From Priapulus caudatus (taxonomy: Eukaryota; Priapulida; Priapulimorpha; Priapulimorphida; Priapulidae), in NCBI RefSeq assembly GCF_000485595.1, contig NW_014577770.1, positions 55,026-97,015 of the forward strand: DNA of 41,990 nucleotides. The letters run 5' to 3'. Both the position numbers and the translations under genes were made by a program. A model generated the notes under the pieces. The model worked only from the letters and a program-made list of their open reading frames with translations. It did no database searches and had not been told where the DNA came from. The stretch's first letter is position 1. Each line of letters opens with the position of its first letter. Positions 1 through 10,620 of this stretch are shown piece by piece.

Positions 1-247
1 CACCCCCACCCCACCCTCACCCACCACGATCGCTAATACGATCGCGGTTATTTTTAGTCGTTGTTGGAACGTCATTGTTCGCATCGCCATCGTGAGGTGA
101 AGCCAGTATTCACAGCCGTAGTCAGCGAGCGGGTGAGCTTCAGACCAACGAATACGTTGTCGGCGGGTGAGATGCGCGAATGGTGACGTGAGATTCACGT
201 GATCCGGAACTTCTTTTCCGATTCGCCAGCGCCGTGTTACGTACACC
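1..247. other. Left edge, no gene seen
   Basis: Mixed-composition sequence beginning in a short C-rich run (CACCC repeats, 1-26). No reading frame, hairpin or repeat that I can support beyond that. Confidence 0.5.
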
Positions 248-269
248 ATGGGCATACATCCGCATAGTA

Positions 270-520
270 GTCGTCATTGTCGGCTTCTTCTTCGTTTTCT
301 TCTTAATCTTTTTATTCTTCTTCTATGTCTTCTTCTATGTCTTCTTCTAGTAATTATTATTTTTCTACTTGTTCCTGTTTTTCTTCCTATTTTTCGTTCT
401 CTTCTTCCTCTTTCTCTTCGTATTCCTCTTCGTCCTTCTCGTCGTCTTCCGTTTATTCTTAATCTTCTTCTTCGTCTTCTTTTTCTTCTTTTCGTTTTCT
501 TCTTTTTAATCTCCCTTTTT
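270..520. repeat. Polypyrimidine TTC-rich low-complexity tract
   Basis: About 250 bases are almost entirely T and C on the plus strand, dominated by imperfect TTC/CTT triplets broken by TTA, TTG and TTTT. The leucine/phenylalanine-rich frame that can be read through it is a consequence of the composition and is not a gene. The tract ends in a short G-run (TGGGGGG) near 523. Confidence 0.8.
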
Positions 521-539
521 TGGGGGGCTTTCTCCTAGG

Positions 540-2690
540 GAGATGTTTCAGAGCCCATGTGTCGAAAAACTAGAGCTAGGCATAAAACTAAAAACGAAAA
601 CGAAAACGAAAACTAAGCATTTTCCAGTTATAGCGGGTTCTAGTAGTATAACGTATTATAACATAGTATGCGCGTGTGCATGCATATACGCCCACGGCAA
701 TAATGCTGTAAAACATTCTGATTGAATCTACTACCAAATTGAGTCTAGACATTCGCAGTATATCTCAAAATAAGTATTATCGAGTCACGATCTACGGAAC
801 AATTTAATATGGGGAGCATTTCTTGAGTATGTTTGATTATAATGGCCTCCAAATAGGAATTAGAATGCGATTTCTCGATGATGTAGAGTAGAAAATCTTG
901 TTACATTTTGTGATGCCGGCAGTTGCTACTTCCTTCCAAAAGTGGAAACGTGCCTGAATGAGCAGGAAAGATAGAGCATAAATATGGGTAAACCAGTGTT
1001 GAAGTCACACGTTATATTTCACGCTATGATAAGTATTGTTGTCTTATACAAAATCCTTATTCATTAAAGTAGCTTTTTACGAGTATCCAATAAAATGTTC
1101 TTTAACTTGCGATAATTATTCCAGTCACATTATTGTTTTCCTTGCACACTATCACAGTTAACGTACGTTGCATTGTCGTGCTAATTCACAATAGCCTCAC
1201 ATTATTACGGTTATAGTACGTTGTGTTACGTTTCTTCACACTACGCTCTATTCAATTAACATTGTGCACAAATACAGTTTCATAGCAGCAGTCTTTCACA
1301 CTGTGCTACTTATATTGTCCTTTTCAAACTCCCTGCTCTTCTACTGCATTCGTGAATTAGGATGGATACCACTATTCCCTACTTTCTTATGAAACTAAAC
1401 ACATTATATTTTGGTGGCGAAAGCAACCAAGGCAAAACCGGGTCCGCCACTAGTATAATGTCACATCATGGTGAAATCTTGTTGTTTTCTAACTCATATA
1501 ACATACGATAATAACCCATGATAATCATTCAATCGATTGATCAATCGATAAATCATTCAATCAATTAATCGATCAAGAAGTTAATTGATTTAAAACTAAA
1601 ATGAACGAATGCATCGAAAAGAGACCGGAAACAGTTAAACAAGTTTTATTGTAAAGTTGTTTCCCCCAACAATAACAGTTTTTAAACAGCAATCAACTTT
1701 ATTTACATACACGCGATGCAAACAAAATAAATAACAACCTGACATCCTATACTCTTGCTTATTTATAGCCATCAAATCCGTGCTATTAGGTGCATGACTG
1801 ATGAATTAACTATCATACCACAGTGCAGTAGCAGTACACTCGTGCCCGAATTACAGAAAAATAATAACGATTAGGTAATGGTTTGCATGTATGTTCTTAT
1901 ACATTATGTTATTATGTATGTTCTCTTACATGATATCATAGGGAACGTGTGTATATTTGTTTTGGGATATTTTTAATGTTGTTTATAACACCCCGTCTAC
2001 ACAATCTAAGGTAATCAGAACCGATTGAGCAGCACACATCGTACAGCGCAGTTAGAGCTCAGTTAGGATTTCGAAATTCGCGAGTCATCTAGTGTAGTCA
2101 TTGGTCGAAACAAAGGAAGAAAGAGTTAAACATAAAACGGTTTCATGTATTTCACGCCCTCATAATCACCATAGAAATGTGTAAACATTATATTTGTTGT
2201 AGAAAATGTGATCGCGTGTGTGCTATGGTATAAAAATTTGTTTCTACAACTTGTTAGACGTCGATAGTGTAACACCTACACACATAGACTTCTTTGCTGA
2301 AGTGTAGCAACACGCAGTCGAGTACGTGATAAATCTATCACACAGTGTAACATCATGAAATGTGCATATATGTGCAGCATGTCGAGGTATAGGCTGATGC
2401 AATTAGTATATACGTGCAACGTATTAATTACAAAATTAATATCTTAATGGGTATTCTATTAGGAATCTCTCTACCGGTGGTCCATTCACAATCGCATTAT
2501 GACTATCCCATCTCATCTAGCTGTGATCAGGCGTATAATAATTAATTAATCCCATTGGTTGATGGTGGTATAATGCGTGGGTGTGTATGGTGTAAAATCG
2601 GATTCCTTATTGTCGCAAGTTGAGCATCACTCGGTTATGCGCCAGACGTACTGCGACTACACGCGGGGCAGTCCGCCGATGAAACTATTG
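540..2690. other. AT-rich spacer, no gene recognised
   Basis: No long reading frame and no protein motif. Minor structure: a GAAAAC-type short repeat at about 587-615, a weakly repeated CACA/TTAC-rich stretch at 1130-1320, and overlapping ATCGAT/ATCAAT/GATTGATC palindromic words at 1525-1580. I see nothing else to call. Confidence 0.5.
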
Positions 2691-2763
2691 TGTGTAGAGC
2701 GAGTGCATAATAAAGGAGTCTTCGCGTAACACGCCGGGCTGGCGGGCACCAGGCCCGATACGC

Positions 2764-3109
2764 TCAGTAATCGGGAAAGACGTATACCGGGCGACAGGCC
2801 TTTCTTGGTGTTCTCTTAACGGCTGTGATCGGAGCTTGCGTTTGATACGGCTTCTCTAGACCGATAGCCTCTAGCGTGATCACATTACCTCGAGCCCGCG
2901 TCGCAGGTTCTGTCACTAATTCAGCACGCACGCCTGTTGCGGGCGCTTCGTCCAGAGCCCCAAGCAGAGCCCCCGCTGAAACTATGGAGGACCGGGACGA
3001 TGCTCTATCACGCGACGCACTAGGTGACCGGACTAACGCTGACCTTTCACCTTGAACATCGAGCGGATGATCAGGGGACTGGATCCACGGTGACCCTTCT
3101 CTGGGACAC
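2764..3109 (-). CDS. Candidate 3'-terminal coding exon, unknown protein
   Basis: An open frame on the minus strand ends in TGA at 2764-2766 and is open back to a stop at 3154-3156. It has no ATG near its 5' end. At 3110-3130 the minus strand reads as a good 3' splice site: a T-rich stretch followed by TTCTAG, then GTGTCCC. An exon from 3109 down to the stop would add about 115 residues, hydrophilic and rich in Ser/Arg/Pro (e.g. SPSASRDRASSRSSIVS) and ending VYVFPDY. The stretch is more GC-rich than its surroundings. It lies about 0.5 kb downstream of the GPCR on the same strand, so it could be an alternative last exon of that gene or belong to another gene. No domain is recognised and it could be a chance frame. 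Confidence 0.35.
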
Positions 3110-3173
3110 CTAGAACAGATGTCAAAACAATGATTAGCCACGAGATTCGCTCTCTACCCGAATACCCGATATA

Positions 3174-3262
3174 CTACATTTTTGCAGCGTGTACACGCTA
3201 TCCCGGGTTAAATACGCGCTAGTCCGGACTAAGTTAACCACACGAATGGAGGTGGGCCAGGC
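3174..3262. repeat. Dispersed repeat, copy 1 (TACACGCTATCCC family)
   Basis: Matches 20666-20760 almost base for base over its core: TTTTTGCAG, then GTACACGCTATCCCG, then TAAATACGCGCTAGTCCGG and ACTAA. It continues as a CCCGTACTC/TACGTTA-rich stretch to about 3350 that is not shared. Probably part of a transposable element, but no ends or coding sequence are visible. Confidence 0.6.
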
Positions 3263-3545
3263 CCGCTTCGAAGCGTGCTATGTTATCCCGTACTCGGAAT
3301 AGCGTACGTTACCCCGTACTCAGTTATGCCGTACTCAAAATACAGTTACGCTGTCTGCAAAAGCCCACGACCTCCAGCTAGCATGGTAGTGCCATTCATG
3401 AAGTCTACCGCAGTCTAAGTTCTGACAAGGTCCCCACCCGGAAGGTGGGTCACACGCAGTGGAGGGGGAGGAGGATGAATCTGAGAATGACACGGAAGTG
3501 AAGCCACACGGGGTTTGCGAACATACTCACACCTCACTCACTGGT

Positions 3546-3775
3546 GAAATCTCACAGGGTGCCCCTGGATGCTGCTGCAGTAGTGACATATCACTGGGTG
3601 CCCCTGGGTGCTGCTGCAGTAGTGACATATCACTAGATGCCCATGGATGCTGCTGCAGTAGAACTCTCACTGGGTGCCCCTGGATGCTGCTGCAGTAGTA
3701 AACTCTCACTGGATGCCCCTGGATGCTGCTGCAGTAGTAAACTCTCACTGGGTGCCCTTGGATGCTGCTGCGTTG
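3546..3775 (-). repeat. 39-bp coding minisatellite in the GPCR tail
   Basis: About six tandem units carry the core GGATGCTGCTGCAGTAGT (plus strand). Units are 39 bp (13 codons) except the one at about 3646-3682, which is 37 bp because it lacks TA after GCAGTAG. On the minus strand the unit encodes LLLQQHPGAPSES. Because 39 is divisible by three, copy number changes preserve the frame, while the 37-bp unit shifts it. Confidence 0.9.
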
Positions 3776-5510
3776 ACATCGCAGATTGTGATTCACGTAG
3801 TTGTGCGATTGCTGAATTCTCCACCAGGGAGCCTGGTTGCGGTGTTATCGATGATCGGATCACACTCACACCACCACGCTTCTGCGAGTGTGCTCGCACG
3901 GGGTTAGTCTCAAACAAAATCGCTGATCTGTTGCGCTGTACCAAGGATCTCTCCGATTGAGATTTACATAGCCGGTGCATCGACGGCCTGTGACCGTTGG
4001 CCAGAGGTTGCTGAGCAACGGGTGACGTCACGCTCACGACCCCGGGTTGCTGAGTTTCGGTTGACGTCACAGCCGCGGTCAGGTGGCGTGGCGACATTAC
4101 CGACGCGCTGCGTGACGACGACAGCGACGGCTCGGATCTCTCCATCAGCACGCCGGCGTCGCCGACGCACGTTGTCACCGCCGGGAGGCGCGCGTGTTGC
4201 ACGCACGCGTCGGTGGTGGCGGCGCGATGCAGCACTCGCGGAAGCTGCGCACGCAGCTGCATGCTCGCAAGCTTACGCGTCTGCTCTCTGGAGGTCACCA
4301 CCGTGCGCAGGTAGCCTTCGCCGCCGGTCGGCGGCTGCGCGAGCATGGCAGACGGCAGCGGCGGCGCCAGCGGCACGCGCGTCGTCCACGCCTCGACGAC
4401 GGCCGCCGCGGTGGCGCCACCGACGCCCGGCTCCGAGTCGCTGACGAAGATGTCGGGGTCGTCGTCGCCGCAGCAGGTGCAGACGCGCTGCAGGTTTCCG
4501 CCGACGTACTGCATCGCGCTGCGGTAGTCGGCGCTGCGGTAGGCGTACATCCACGGATTCACCGCGGCGTTGCTGAAGGCGAACAGCGCGAGAAAGTTAC
4601 GCGTCCAACGCGAGCCGCCGCCGATAGATGGCGCCGCGAGCGTCGCGATCTCGATGGGCAACCAGAGCGCGAGAAAGACGCCGACGACGACGGCCAGCGT
4701 GTGCGTGTACTTTGCGTGATGCGGCGAGTGCGGCGGCGGCGAGTGCGGGGGCGGCGTGTCGGCCGCCGCCGCTGCTGCCACCGCGGCCGTGCATTCGTTG
4801 TGCTGCAGCGACTCGACCATCGCGCGCACGGCGCGCGAGTGGTGCCGAGCGACGAGGAAGATGCGGAAGTAGCAGTAGATGAGGACGGCGCAGGCGGGAG
4901 CGAACAGCGCGGCGACGAGCGTCGCGTAAGCGCGCCAGGCGAGCGCGCAGCGGCCGCTCCCGTCGACGCCGTACCAGCCGGCGAGCGGCGGCACGCAGCA
5001 CCACGCGAGCGCGTAGACAAACGCCAGCGAGATCTTGGCGCCGACGTGCGCGCCCGTCACGTGGTTGGCGTACTCGAGGTGCAGCGTCAGCGCCAGGTAG
5101 CGGTCGTGCGCGATCGTCGCCAGCAGCAGCATCGACACGCCCGACGTCAGCGCCAGCGCGCACGCCGGCAGCACGCAGGTGGCGCCCTCCGACGGCGGCG
5201 ACGGCGGTCGGATTTCGACGACGAGCACGAGCACGATGAGCGGCGCCGTGCCGAAGTCGGCGGCGGCGAGCGCGGCGATGTAGAAGTTCGCCGGCACGCT
5301 GTAGATGCGCCGGAAGTTGCAGATCGATGCGACGACGAGAAAGTTGCCGAAGACGATCGCCGGCACGAGCGCGGCCGTCAGCAGCACGGCGACGATGACC
5401 ACCAGGTGGCTGGTCTCGCCGGCGTCGTCGCCGTCGGCCGCGGCGGCGGTGGCGACGGACGTCGATAGGACGGCTTCGATGGTGACGATGTCGTCGGACG
5501 AGGCGATCAT
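3633..5510 (-). CDS. Class A GPCR, divergent adenosine-receptor-like
   Basis: Single-exon, 625-residue seven-helix receptor; numbering is from the first ATG (5508-5510). An in-frame TGA at 5529-5531 bounds the frame, so this is the first usable ATG. Seen: GN in TM1 (55-56); LAAAD in TM2 (81-85); TM3 Cys112 and DRY 136-138; the post-DRY segment with VTG (151-153); ECL2 Cys188; RIFLVAR at the end of TM5 (216-222); WLP in TM6 (283-285); NPWMY in TM7 (318-322) followed by AYRSADYR; then Cys344/346/347 as likely palmitoylation sites. LAAAD, an ungapped TM3 fit, VTG, YFRIFLVAR and VNPxxYAYR all point to the adenosine-receptor branch. Binding positions differ: 6.55 is Thr290 (Asn in adenosine receptors), 7.43 is Phe312 (His), 6.52 is Glu287 (His), and ECL2 Cys+2/+3 are Leu/Ala (Phe/Glu). 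The usual TM4 Trp is displaced. ICL3 is Ala/Pro/His-rich. The tail is about 280 residues, Ser-rich, ending in 13-residue repeats. The ligand is unknown; it signals at the plasma membrane, presumably through G proteins. Confidence 0.87.
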   Translation of the reverse strand: MIASSDDIVTIEAVLSTSVATAAAADGDDAGETSHLVVIVAVLLTAALVPAIVFGNFLVVASICNFRRIYSVPANFYIAALAAADFGTAPLIVLVLVVEIRPPSPPSEGATCVLPACALALTSGVSMLLLATIAHDRYLALTLHLEYANHVTGAHVGAKISLAFVYALAWCCVPPLAGWYGVDGSGRCALAWRAYATLVAALFAPACAVLIYCYFRIFLVARHHSRAVRAMVESLQHNECTAAVAAAAAADTPPPHSPPPHSPHHAKYTHTLAVVVGVFLALWLPIEIATLAAPSIGGGSRWTRNFLALFAFSNAAVNPWMYAYRSADYRSAMQYVGGNLQRVCTCCGDDDPDIFVSDSEPGVGGATAAAVVEAWTTRVPLAPPLPSAMLAQPPTGGEGYLRTVVTSREQTRKLASMQLRAQLPRVLHRAATTDACVQHARLPAVTTCVGDAGVLMERSEPSLSSSRSASVMSPRHLTAAVTSTETQQPGVVSVTSPVAQQPLANGHRPSMHRLCKSQSERSLVQRNRSAILFETNPVRAHSQKRGGVSVIRSSITPQPGSLVENSAIAQLRESQSAMSTQQHPRAPSESLLLQQHPGASSESLLLQQHPGAPSESSTAAASMGI

Positions 5511-5521
5511 GACAGTGTCAT
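5507..5521 (-). promoter_or_regulatory. Minimal uORF overlapping the GPCR start codon
   Basis: On the minus strand an out-of-frame ATG at 5519-5521 opens a four-codon frame (ATG ACA CTG TCA) whose TGA stop overlaps the receptor ATG in the form ATGA. The receptor ATG has G at -3. If the mRNA leader includes this sequence, termination followed by re-initiation could set translation levels. The transcript start is not known from the sequence, so function is an inference. Confidence 0.4.
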
Positions 5522-5537
5522 CGCGCAATCAGGCCGT

Positions 5538-5603
5538 CGTCAGCGTCGTCGCGGCTGCTGTCGCTAGCATCGTCAGCGTCGTCGCGGCTGCTGTCGCAGG
5601 TAT
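5538..5603. repeat. 33-bp tandem duplication in the GPCR 5' flank
   Basis: Two adjacent copies of a 33-bp unit beginning CGTCAGCGTCGTCGCGG (5538-5570 and 5571-5603) differ only at the last few bases. It lies 28-93 bases upstream of the receptor ATG, in the GC-rich leader or proximal promoter region. A third, degenerate copy follows to about 5640. Confidence 0.75.
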
Positions 5604-5639
5604 CGTCATCGTCGCTGAAGCTGCAGTCGCTCCCCTCTG

Positions 5640-6023
5640 TTTTGCGGGCTTCTTGTCAAGCTTTCTCAGAAATTTGTTCTTCTGTAGATGGGCGCAGACG
5701 CCTCACTAAACAGAACGACGATGGCTATGGCAGCGGCTATGGATCCAGTCTATTCTCAAACTATCGAGCAGACCTATCCTCTTATTGTGAGTGAACCTGA
5801 AGCAAAGGCGGAAATGAGCTTTTTCACTTTCCAGAGAAAACCCCGGTAAAAGTATTTTGCTCGAATGATGAATGACACATGATTCGCAATGGCTTAGCAT
5901 TTTGGTAAGACGGCGTGTGTTTATATCCCATAGACGGACGCCTGGCTGTCTTCCTTCGGAGAACTCCCTGTCGAATCATTCTATCGCACGTCCGCGATGC
6001 CAGTCTTAAACTATATAATATAT
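5640..6023. other. Spacer upstream of the GPCR
   Basis: Composition falls from GC-rich to average here. No reading frame or conserved motif is seen. The receptor promoter should lie here or in 5530-5640, but I see no convincing TATA box or initiator. Confidence 0.4.
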
Positions 6024-6162
<139 letters not shown>

Positions 6163-7100
6163 TAGCTTAAATGCAACCTATATTCCGAGCAGATACACAT
6201 ATTACCGGGCAGGACATTGCACGTAATATTACATACCGATATAACGAAATAACGGAGTAGGCACTGCAAGCTAAGTGTATTTCATGCAGACATAGCGGAG
6301 TAGAGACGATAAGTAACATCATGGTGATTACGCATAGATGGCTAGATAAAAGTAGATTGGCGGCAAGCTATGGGCATGACATTATGACATGCATGCATAA
6401 CGGAGTAGACGCAGCAAGCCATGTTTATTTTATGCAATCGTGACCATCTAAGGTTAACAATGTATGCGTACATTTCCCGACAGTACGGGCATGCTAAGCA
6501 ATCGTTTATAAGAAAAGAAGAATAATGGACAGGGAATGAGGAAGAAGAAGAAGAAGAAGAAGACGAAGATGATTTCGGGATGTTGCATATTGCTCTTGTC
6601 GATTATCGTCTGTATAGTAATGAGTCACTGGCGGTTGAGCAGGTATTGCTCATGTCACTCTTTTGGATGTTTTGGCTATAACTTTAATAATATTCATCCA
6701 ATTAAGTCCAAAATAGCTCAGATGATTCGCTTGTATCTATACTAATACCATAACAACAACTTATTGAGTGTAGTTATCTTTAAATTGTAAAGAATTATGT
6801 TGAAACGATAAAATAAGTATAATTAATAATTAATGGACATTATTTGTCCGCTGCTTTTATCCGCTGCATTAAACCCTACTACCCCCTAACCCCAAAGTGT
6901 CTTTGTGAAGTCAAACGCACAATTTCGCGTGATATTTGTGTCTTTACTTTGTGGCGTGTCTTAGCAACAGACTACCGATGTCGCGCGCCGCGGCGGCATT
7001 CCGTATAATGTGGTGGCGGGGCGAGGCAACGAGAGCGGCTGCAATCGCATGACGGTGAGGTGTGATGTAACGAGGGACAGGCGAATAGAGTGAGTGAGTG
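6163..7100. other. Spacer with short (AAG)n
   Basis: Contains an (AAG)8-9 microsatellite at about 6540-6568. At 6190-6440 there are loosely repeated phrases of the form AACGGAGTAG..GCAAGC (about 6248, 6395 and, more weakly, 6295), suggesting an old roughly 150-bp repeat. No gene is seen. Confidence 0.4.
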
Positions 7101-7102
7101 TG

Positions 7103-7204
7103 GTGACACACACGCTCGCTCGCTCCCACGCACGCACGCACACACGCTCGCACGCACGTACGCACGCTCGCTGGCACGCACGCTCGCACGCACGCACGCA
7201 CGCA
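7103..7204. repeat. CGCA/CGCT interrupted microsatellite
   Basis: Imperfect tetranucleotides of CGCA, CGCT and CGTA for about 100 bp. The Arg/Ala/Cys/Val-rich frames on either strand are repeat artefacts. Confidence 0.85.
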
Positions 7205-7261
7205 TAACCTGTTGATCGGTTGTGACATAATATCTCCCCGTATGTGTATATGTGGGATTCT

Positions 7262-7262
7262 C

Positions 7263-7320
<58 letters not shown>

Positions 7321-7400
7321 CCCTCTCTTTCTCTCTCTCCCTCTCTCACCGCTCTCCGCTCTCTCTTCTCTTTCTCTCCGGCCCTTCTCTTTTTCTGCGA
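7262..7400. repeat. (TC)n microsatellite
   Basis: Pure TC for about 55 bp, then interrupted CTCTCT/CCCTCT to about 7400. This is a polypyrimidine tract capable of forming H-DNA. Confidence 0.9.
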
Positions 7401-7404
7401 ACTA

Positions 7405-8020
7405 ACAGCATATTCGCTCTCCCCCTGTTTCCCAGGGATTCAGGACAAAGGTTCTTAATGCTAATTTACTGTGCCTTATGCGCTACTAAGCCATTACCCG
7501 TCTTGCTAACAGAATCTATCAAATTCATCGATGAGCATAAACGGTGAGACGTGCGCGAGACACATCAGAACAGCGATAGCTGTCTTTCAAACATTGTTAA
7601 ACTAACTATACGTGTTGGTGGTTAATAAACAAAAAAGCATATTGATTATACGACTAAAGATAATTCTTCTTGAAAAAACCACGCGCGATTTCATAAAGGC
7701 TTACATCAATGGCTAAATGAATGCGCAATGCTAACTGACACATTTTCCGTGTGTTTTTGACAAAGTTTAGAAATAATTTCGTGCGTAAATTAAAATTTTG
7801 CCGAGCCATTCGCGTTTGATCGAATGAACATAGAGTGTTAAAAAATATTCTCTTTTTATTATGCCGATAATTAACGTCTGATTGTGATATTCATCGGCAA
7901 ATATTTATCTCGCTAGTTGAATGAGAATGTTTCTGGCTTGAGTTGCAGGTCGTGTATTTTTGCGCGTAAACAGTGTAACAGCGTAACAGTCAGCGTTTTT
8001 TTTTAAGATATATAACGTAA
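7405..8020. other. AT-rich spacer
   Basis: No gene, hairpin or repeat seen. AAATATTCTC/AAATATTTATC words are ordinary AT-rich sequence. Confidence 0.4.
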
Positions 8021-8032
8021 ACAGTGATGCTT

Positions 8033-8245
8033 TTATTCATTTATTCATTCATTTATTTATTCATTTATTCATTCATTCATTCATTCATTCATTCATTCAT
8101 TCATTCATTCATTCATTCATTCATTCATTCATTCATTCATTTATTCATTCATTCATTTATTCATTCATTCATTTATTCATTCATTCATTCATTTATTCAT
8201 TCATTCATTCATTCATTCATTCATACACTCATTCATTCATTTATA
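8033..8245. repeat. (TTCA)n microsatellite
   Basis: About 53 tandem TTCA units with occasional TTTA variants. The His/Ser/Phe/Ile frame through it is an artefact of the repeat. Confidence 0.95.
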
Positions 8246-8940
8246 CCTATCCTCCTAGACAAACAGGTCAGACTAGACCAATCACTATACATTTCTTCAT
8301 AAGCCATAGACACAGTTTCTATAGCTTCCTTTCTACGATGCGGTAATGTGCTAGCGAGGCGGAAAGCGCATAATACTACACGAGTTTATTTATCCTCGCT
8401 TCATCTGTCTCCTCTCTTTTTCTGTCCCTACTCGTCTCATTGTCTTTCTTTCCTATCTGTACCACGTCGATATAGACATACGCACAAATGGAGTGCCCAG
8501 GATGGTCGCCGATGGGATAGTGACGAGGACTAGCAGTCATCGCCACGTTAGACGCTTTCGTGCCGTATGGCGCACAGTACCATACTGTGGCCTCGTGTTG
8601 TGTGTATAGCAAGCGGACACGTTATTGCATTGTACCAAGAGCTTATCATATATAGGCCCTAGGTATTAGAAGTTCTTGATTTTACCTAAAACAGCCGTAT
8701 GCTTGCCTGCCAGGTGATTTTTTATCATCTCGTTTGCGTTTAAGGCGCGTATCGAACATTTTTCCTAATCGCTGACGATCAAGTATATCACGTAGTGTGA
8801 TCGATCCCCCGTTTATTTCACGGAATTCTCACGAGTGACTAGATTGAATCTAATTAAAATCTTCGCAGTGCATGCTTTTTTGCGAGGATTGCCATCATAA
8901 TTTTCGCATGATCCGCAAGGCGGATTGTGTTCGCCTAACG
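8246..8940. other. Spacer, no gene seen
   Basis: No frame with recognisable content. A pyrimidine-rich piece lies at 8395-8460. Confidence 0.4.
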
Positions 8941-8946
8941 GATTAT

Positions 8947-8991
8947 ATCAGAAGTAGATAATATGGAATCTCTATTATCTACTTCTGATTA
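8947..8991. repeat. 17-bp perfect hairpin
   Basis: Arms ATCAGAAGTAGATAATA and its exact reverse complement are separated by a 9-base loop. The left arm with its flank (ATTATATCAGAAGTAGATA) recurs with one change at 40650-40670 (ATTATATCAGGAGTAGATA). This may be the remnant of a very small palindromic element. Confidence 0.7.
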
Positions 8992-9169
8992 TAGGCCCCT
9001 AACGACGTACATGGAATATTCGCCTACGAATATTTTAATACGTATAAGATAGTTACGCGACGCGTATAGGAAGGAAGTCACGTGGTTAACGCGACGCACC
9101 ATCAGCAGACTACAGCAGACGAAGCGTGGAATACCGAAATCGGGTGCGGTCGGAATTGCTTCCTATATA

Positions 9170-9400
9170 GTAATGTCGGATTACTCCCCCAGTGTTCTGT
9201 CCGGTCATATTCAACCCGGCCACATCTCGCTATTCTCAGTATCCCAAATCGGCATAATTCCCGTTAGTTTTCCTGTATTTCCAACATGGATACTTTCCGT
9301 TATTCTATCGCCGGTATATTCCCAACCTGAATACCTCTCATTATTCATCCCGGTATTCCCCAAGCGGGATACTTTTCAATATTCTGCTCGAGGTATACGG
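9170..9400. repeat. Degenerate CGGTATTCCC-type tandem repeat
   Basis: Phrases like CGGTAT(A)TTCCC..C(A/G)GGATAC and TTATTC recur about every 40-46 bp (near 9230, 9285, 9315 and 9350). The units are strongly diverged. The period is an estimate by eye. Confidence 0.5.
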
Positions 9401-9409
9401 TTTACGTAG

Positions 9410-10620
9410 TCAGAACGCTGTGCCACAATCATTCACAGAGCTGTAGTCTAGCTCCCACTATCACACGTAGAGGTACACGATCACTATGTGCACTGCATGC
9501 GATGTTTTTTCTAATTAAAAGAAACCGCTATACGGTTAAAAAAAATCCACAGTACTGGGAAACGGCATGATCGAAACTTTGCAGCGTGATAGCTCGTGCT
9601 GTGGCTCAAGACCTCGTGTGTGTGGACGAACCAAAAATACAAACACGCGGACATACCTGATTTAATGATTCTATGTTCAAGTAGCTGCGAAGCTAGTGGA
9701 GTAGTTTTTTAGGCACTATGGGTCGCGTAGCCCTGTAGTGGCATGCAGCAGAGGGCCACGCAATCAGAGCTAATTAAAGTGAGGTTCGTTTGCAAGTTGC
9801 TATTCGAGATTCGCGCGGCTAGCAGTTGGTTCACTGTTTCCACGGATGACAATAAGGAATGTCCAGCTCCTTCCTAGTAAGAGGTCTTTTGTTGCGGCCG
9901 TGCATTCGATAGTCAGTTGAGGTCAGGGCTAGAATTATATAAGCGTGGAATTGTTTCTGTTATGTTTGCAATTAGGCTTAAAGGATTAAAGCTGTTATTA
10001 TCCTTTATATTATGAGATTAGGTTTAACACTTGTGTGAGGGTTATGGTTAGTATCGAATTCAAATTTAACATGAAACATGTATTCATATGTGGCACAAGA
10101 AATGGTAAGTTACACACGCACACGCGCGCACACATCGTGCATGCGTGCGTGTCTGCGCGCAAGTGTGTTCGAGTGTAGCTGGGCTAGATGATGTAAATGG
10201 TTTAGATGAGAAATCAAGGTACCCGTGCATGTCCACCCGGGCTCGTGTGCGGCCATAATTAGATAACTAGAAAAGACACCGGTAATGACACGGGTGAGCG
10301 GAATCGCAAATGTAATTGAAAGAAATTATTTGTTTTCTCCATTCCGTCGGCCGGGGGGGGGGGTTGACCCAGCGCGAGATTTACACGCAATTGATAAGTG
10401 CGCTGTATGGAAAAAAAACATGCGACAGAAGACCCGAGATTTCTTTTTCCGAGATTCCCCCGATTTTTGTGTGCACGAAGGCAATTACTAGAGGAGGGTC
10501 GCGGTAAGCAGAGCTGGGAAGCAGCGACAGGTAGAATGAATTACCCACGTACACGTAAATGTAATGCAAAGAAGGATGAGATGGTATGGGCATGATATTA
10601 GGAAGAAAGATGAGGAGAAA
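9410..10620. other. Spacer, no gene seen
   Basis: Contains a CG/CA-rich stretch at 10115-10165 and a G-run at 10352-10363. The short frames near 10290-10600 have no family character and no conserved motif. Confidence 0.4.

Noticed and set aside
4194-5468. 424-codon Arg-rich open frame on the plus strand opposite the GPCR
   Set aside because: It has no protein character (long runs of R/D/E/A). It is open because the GC-rich codons of the receptor on the other strand rarely give stops in the complement.
5511-5528. Six-codon N-terminal extension of the GPCR from an upstream TTG
   Set aside because: The codon at 5526-5528 is TTG, not ATG, and is preceded at once by an in-frame stop. In an animal the ATG at 5508-5510 is the expected start.
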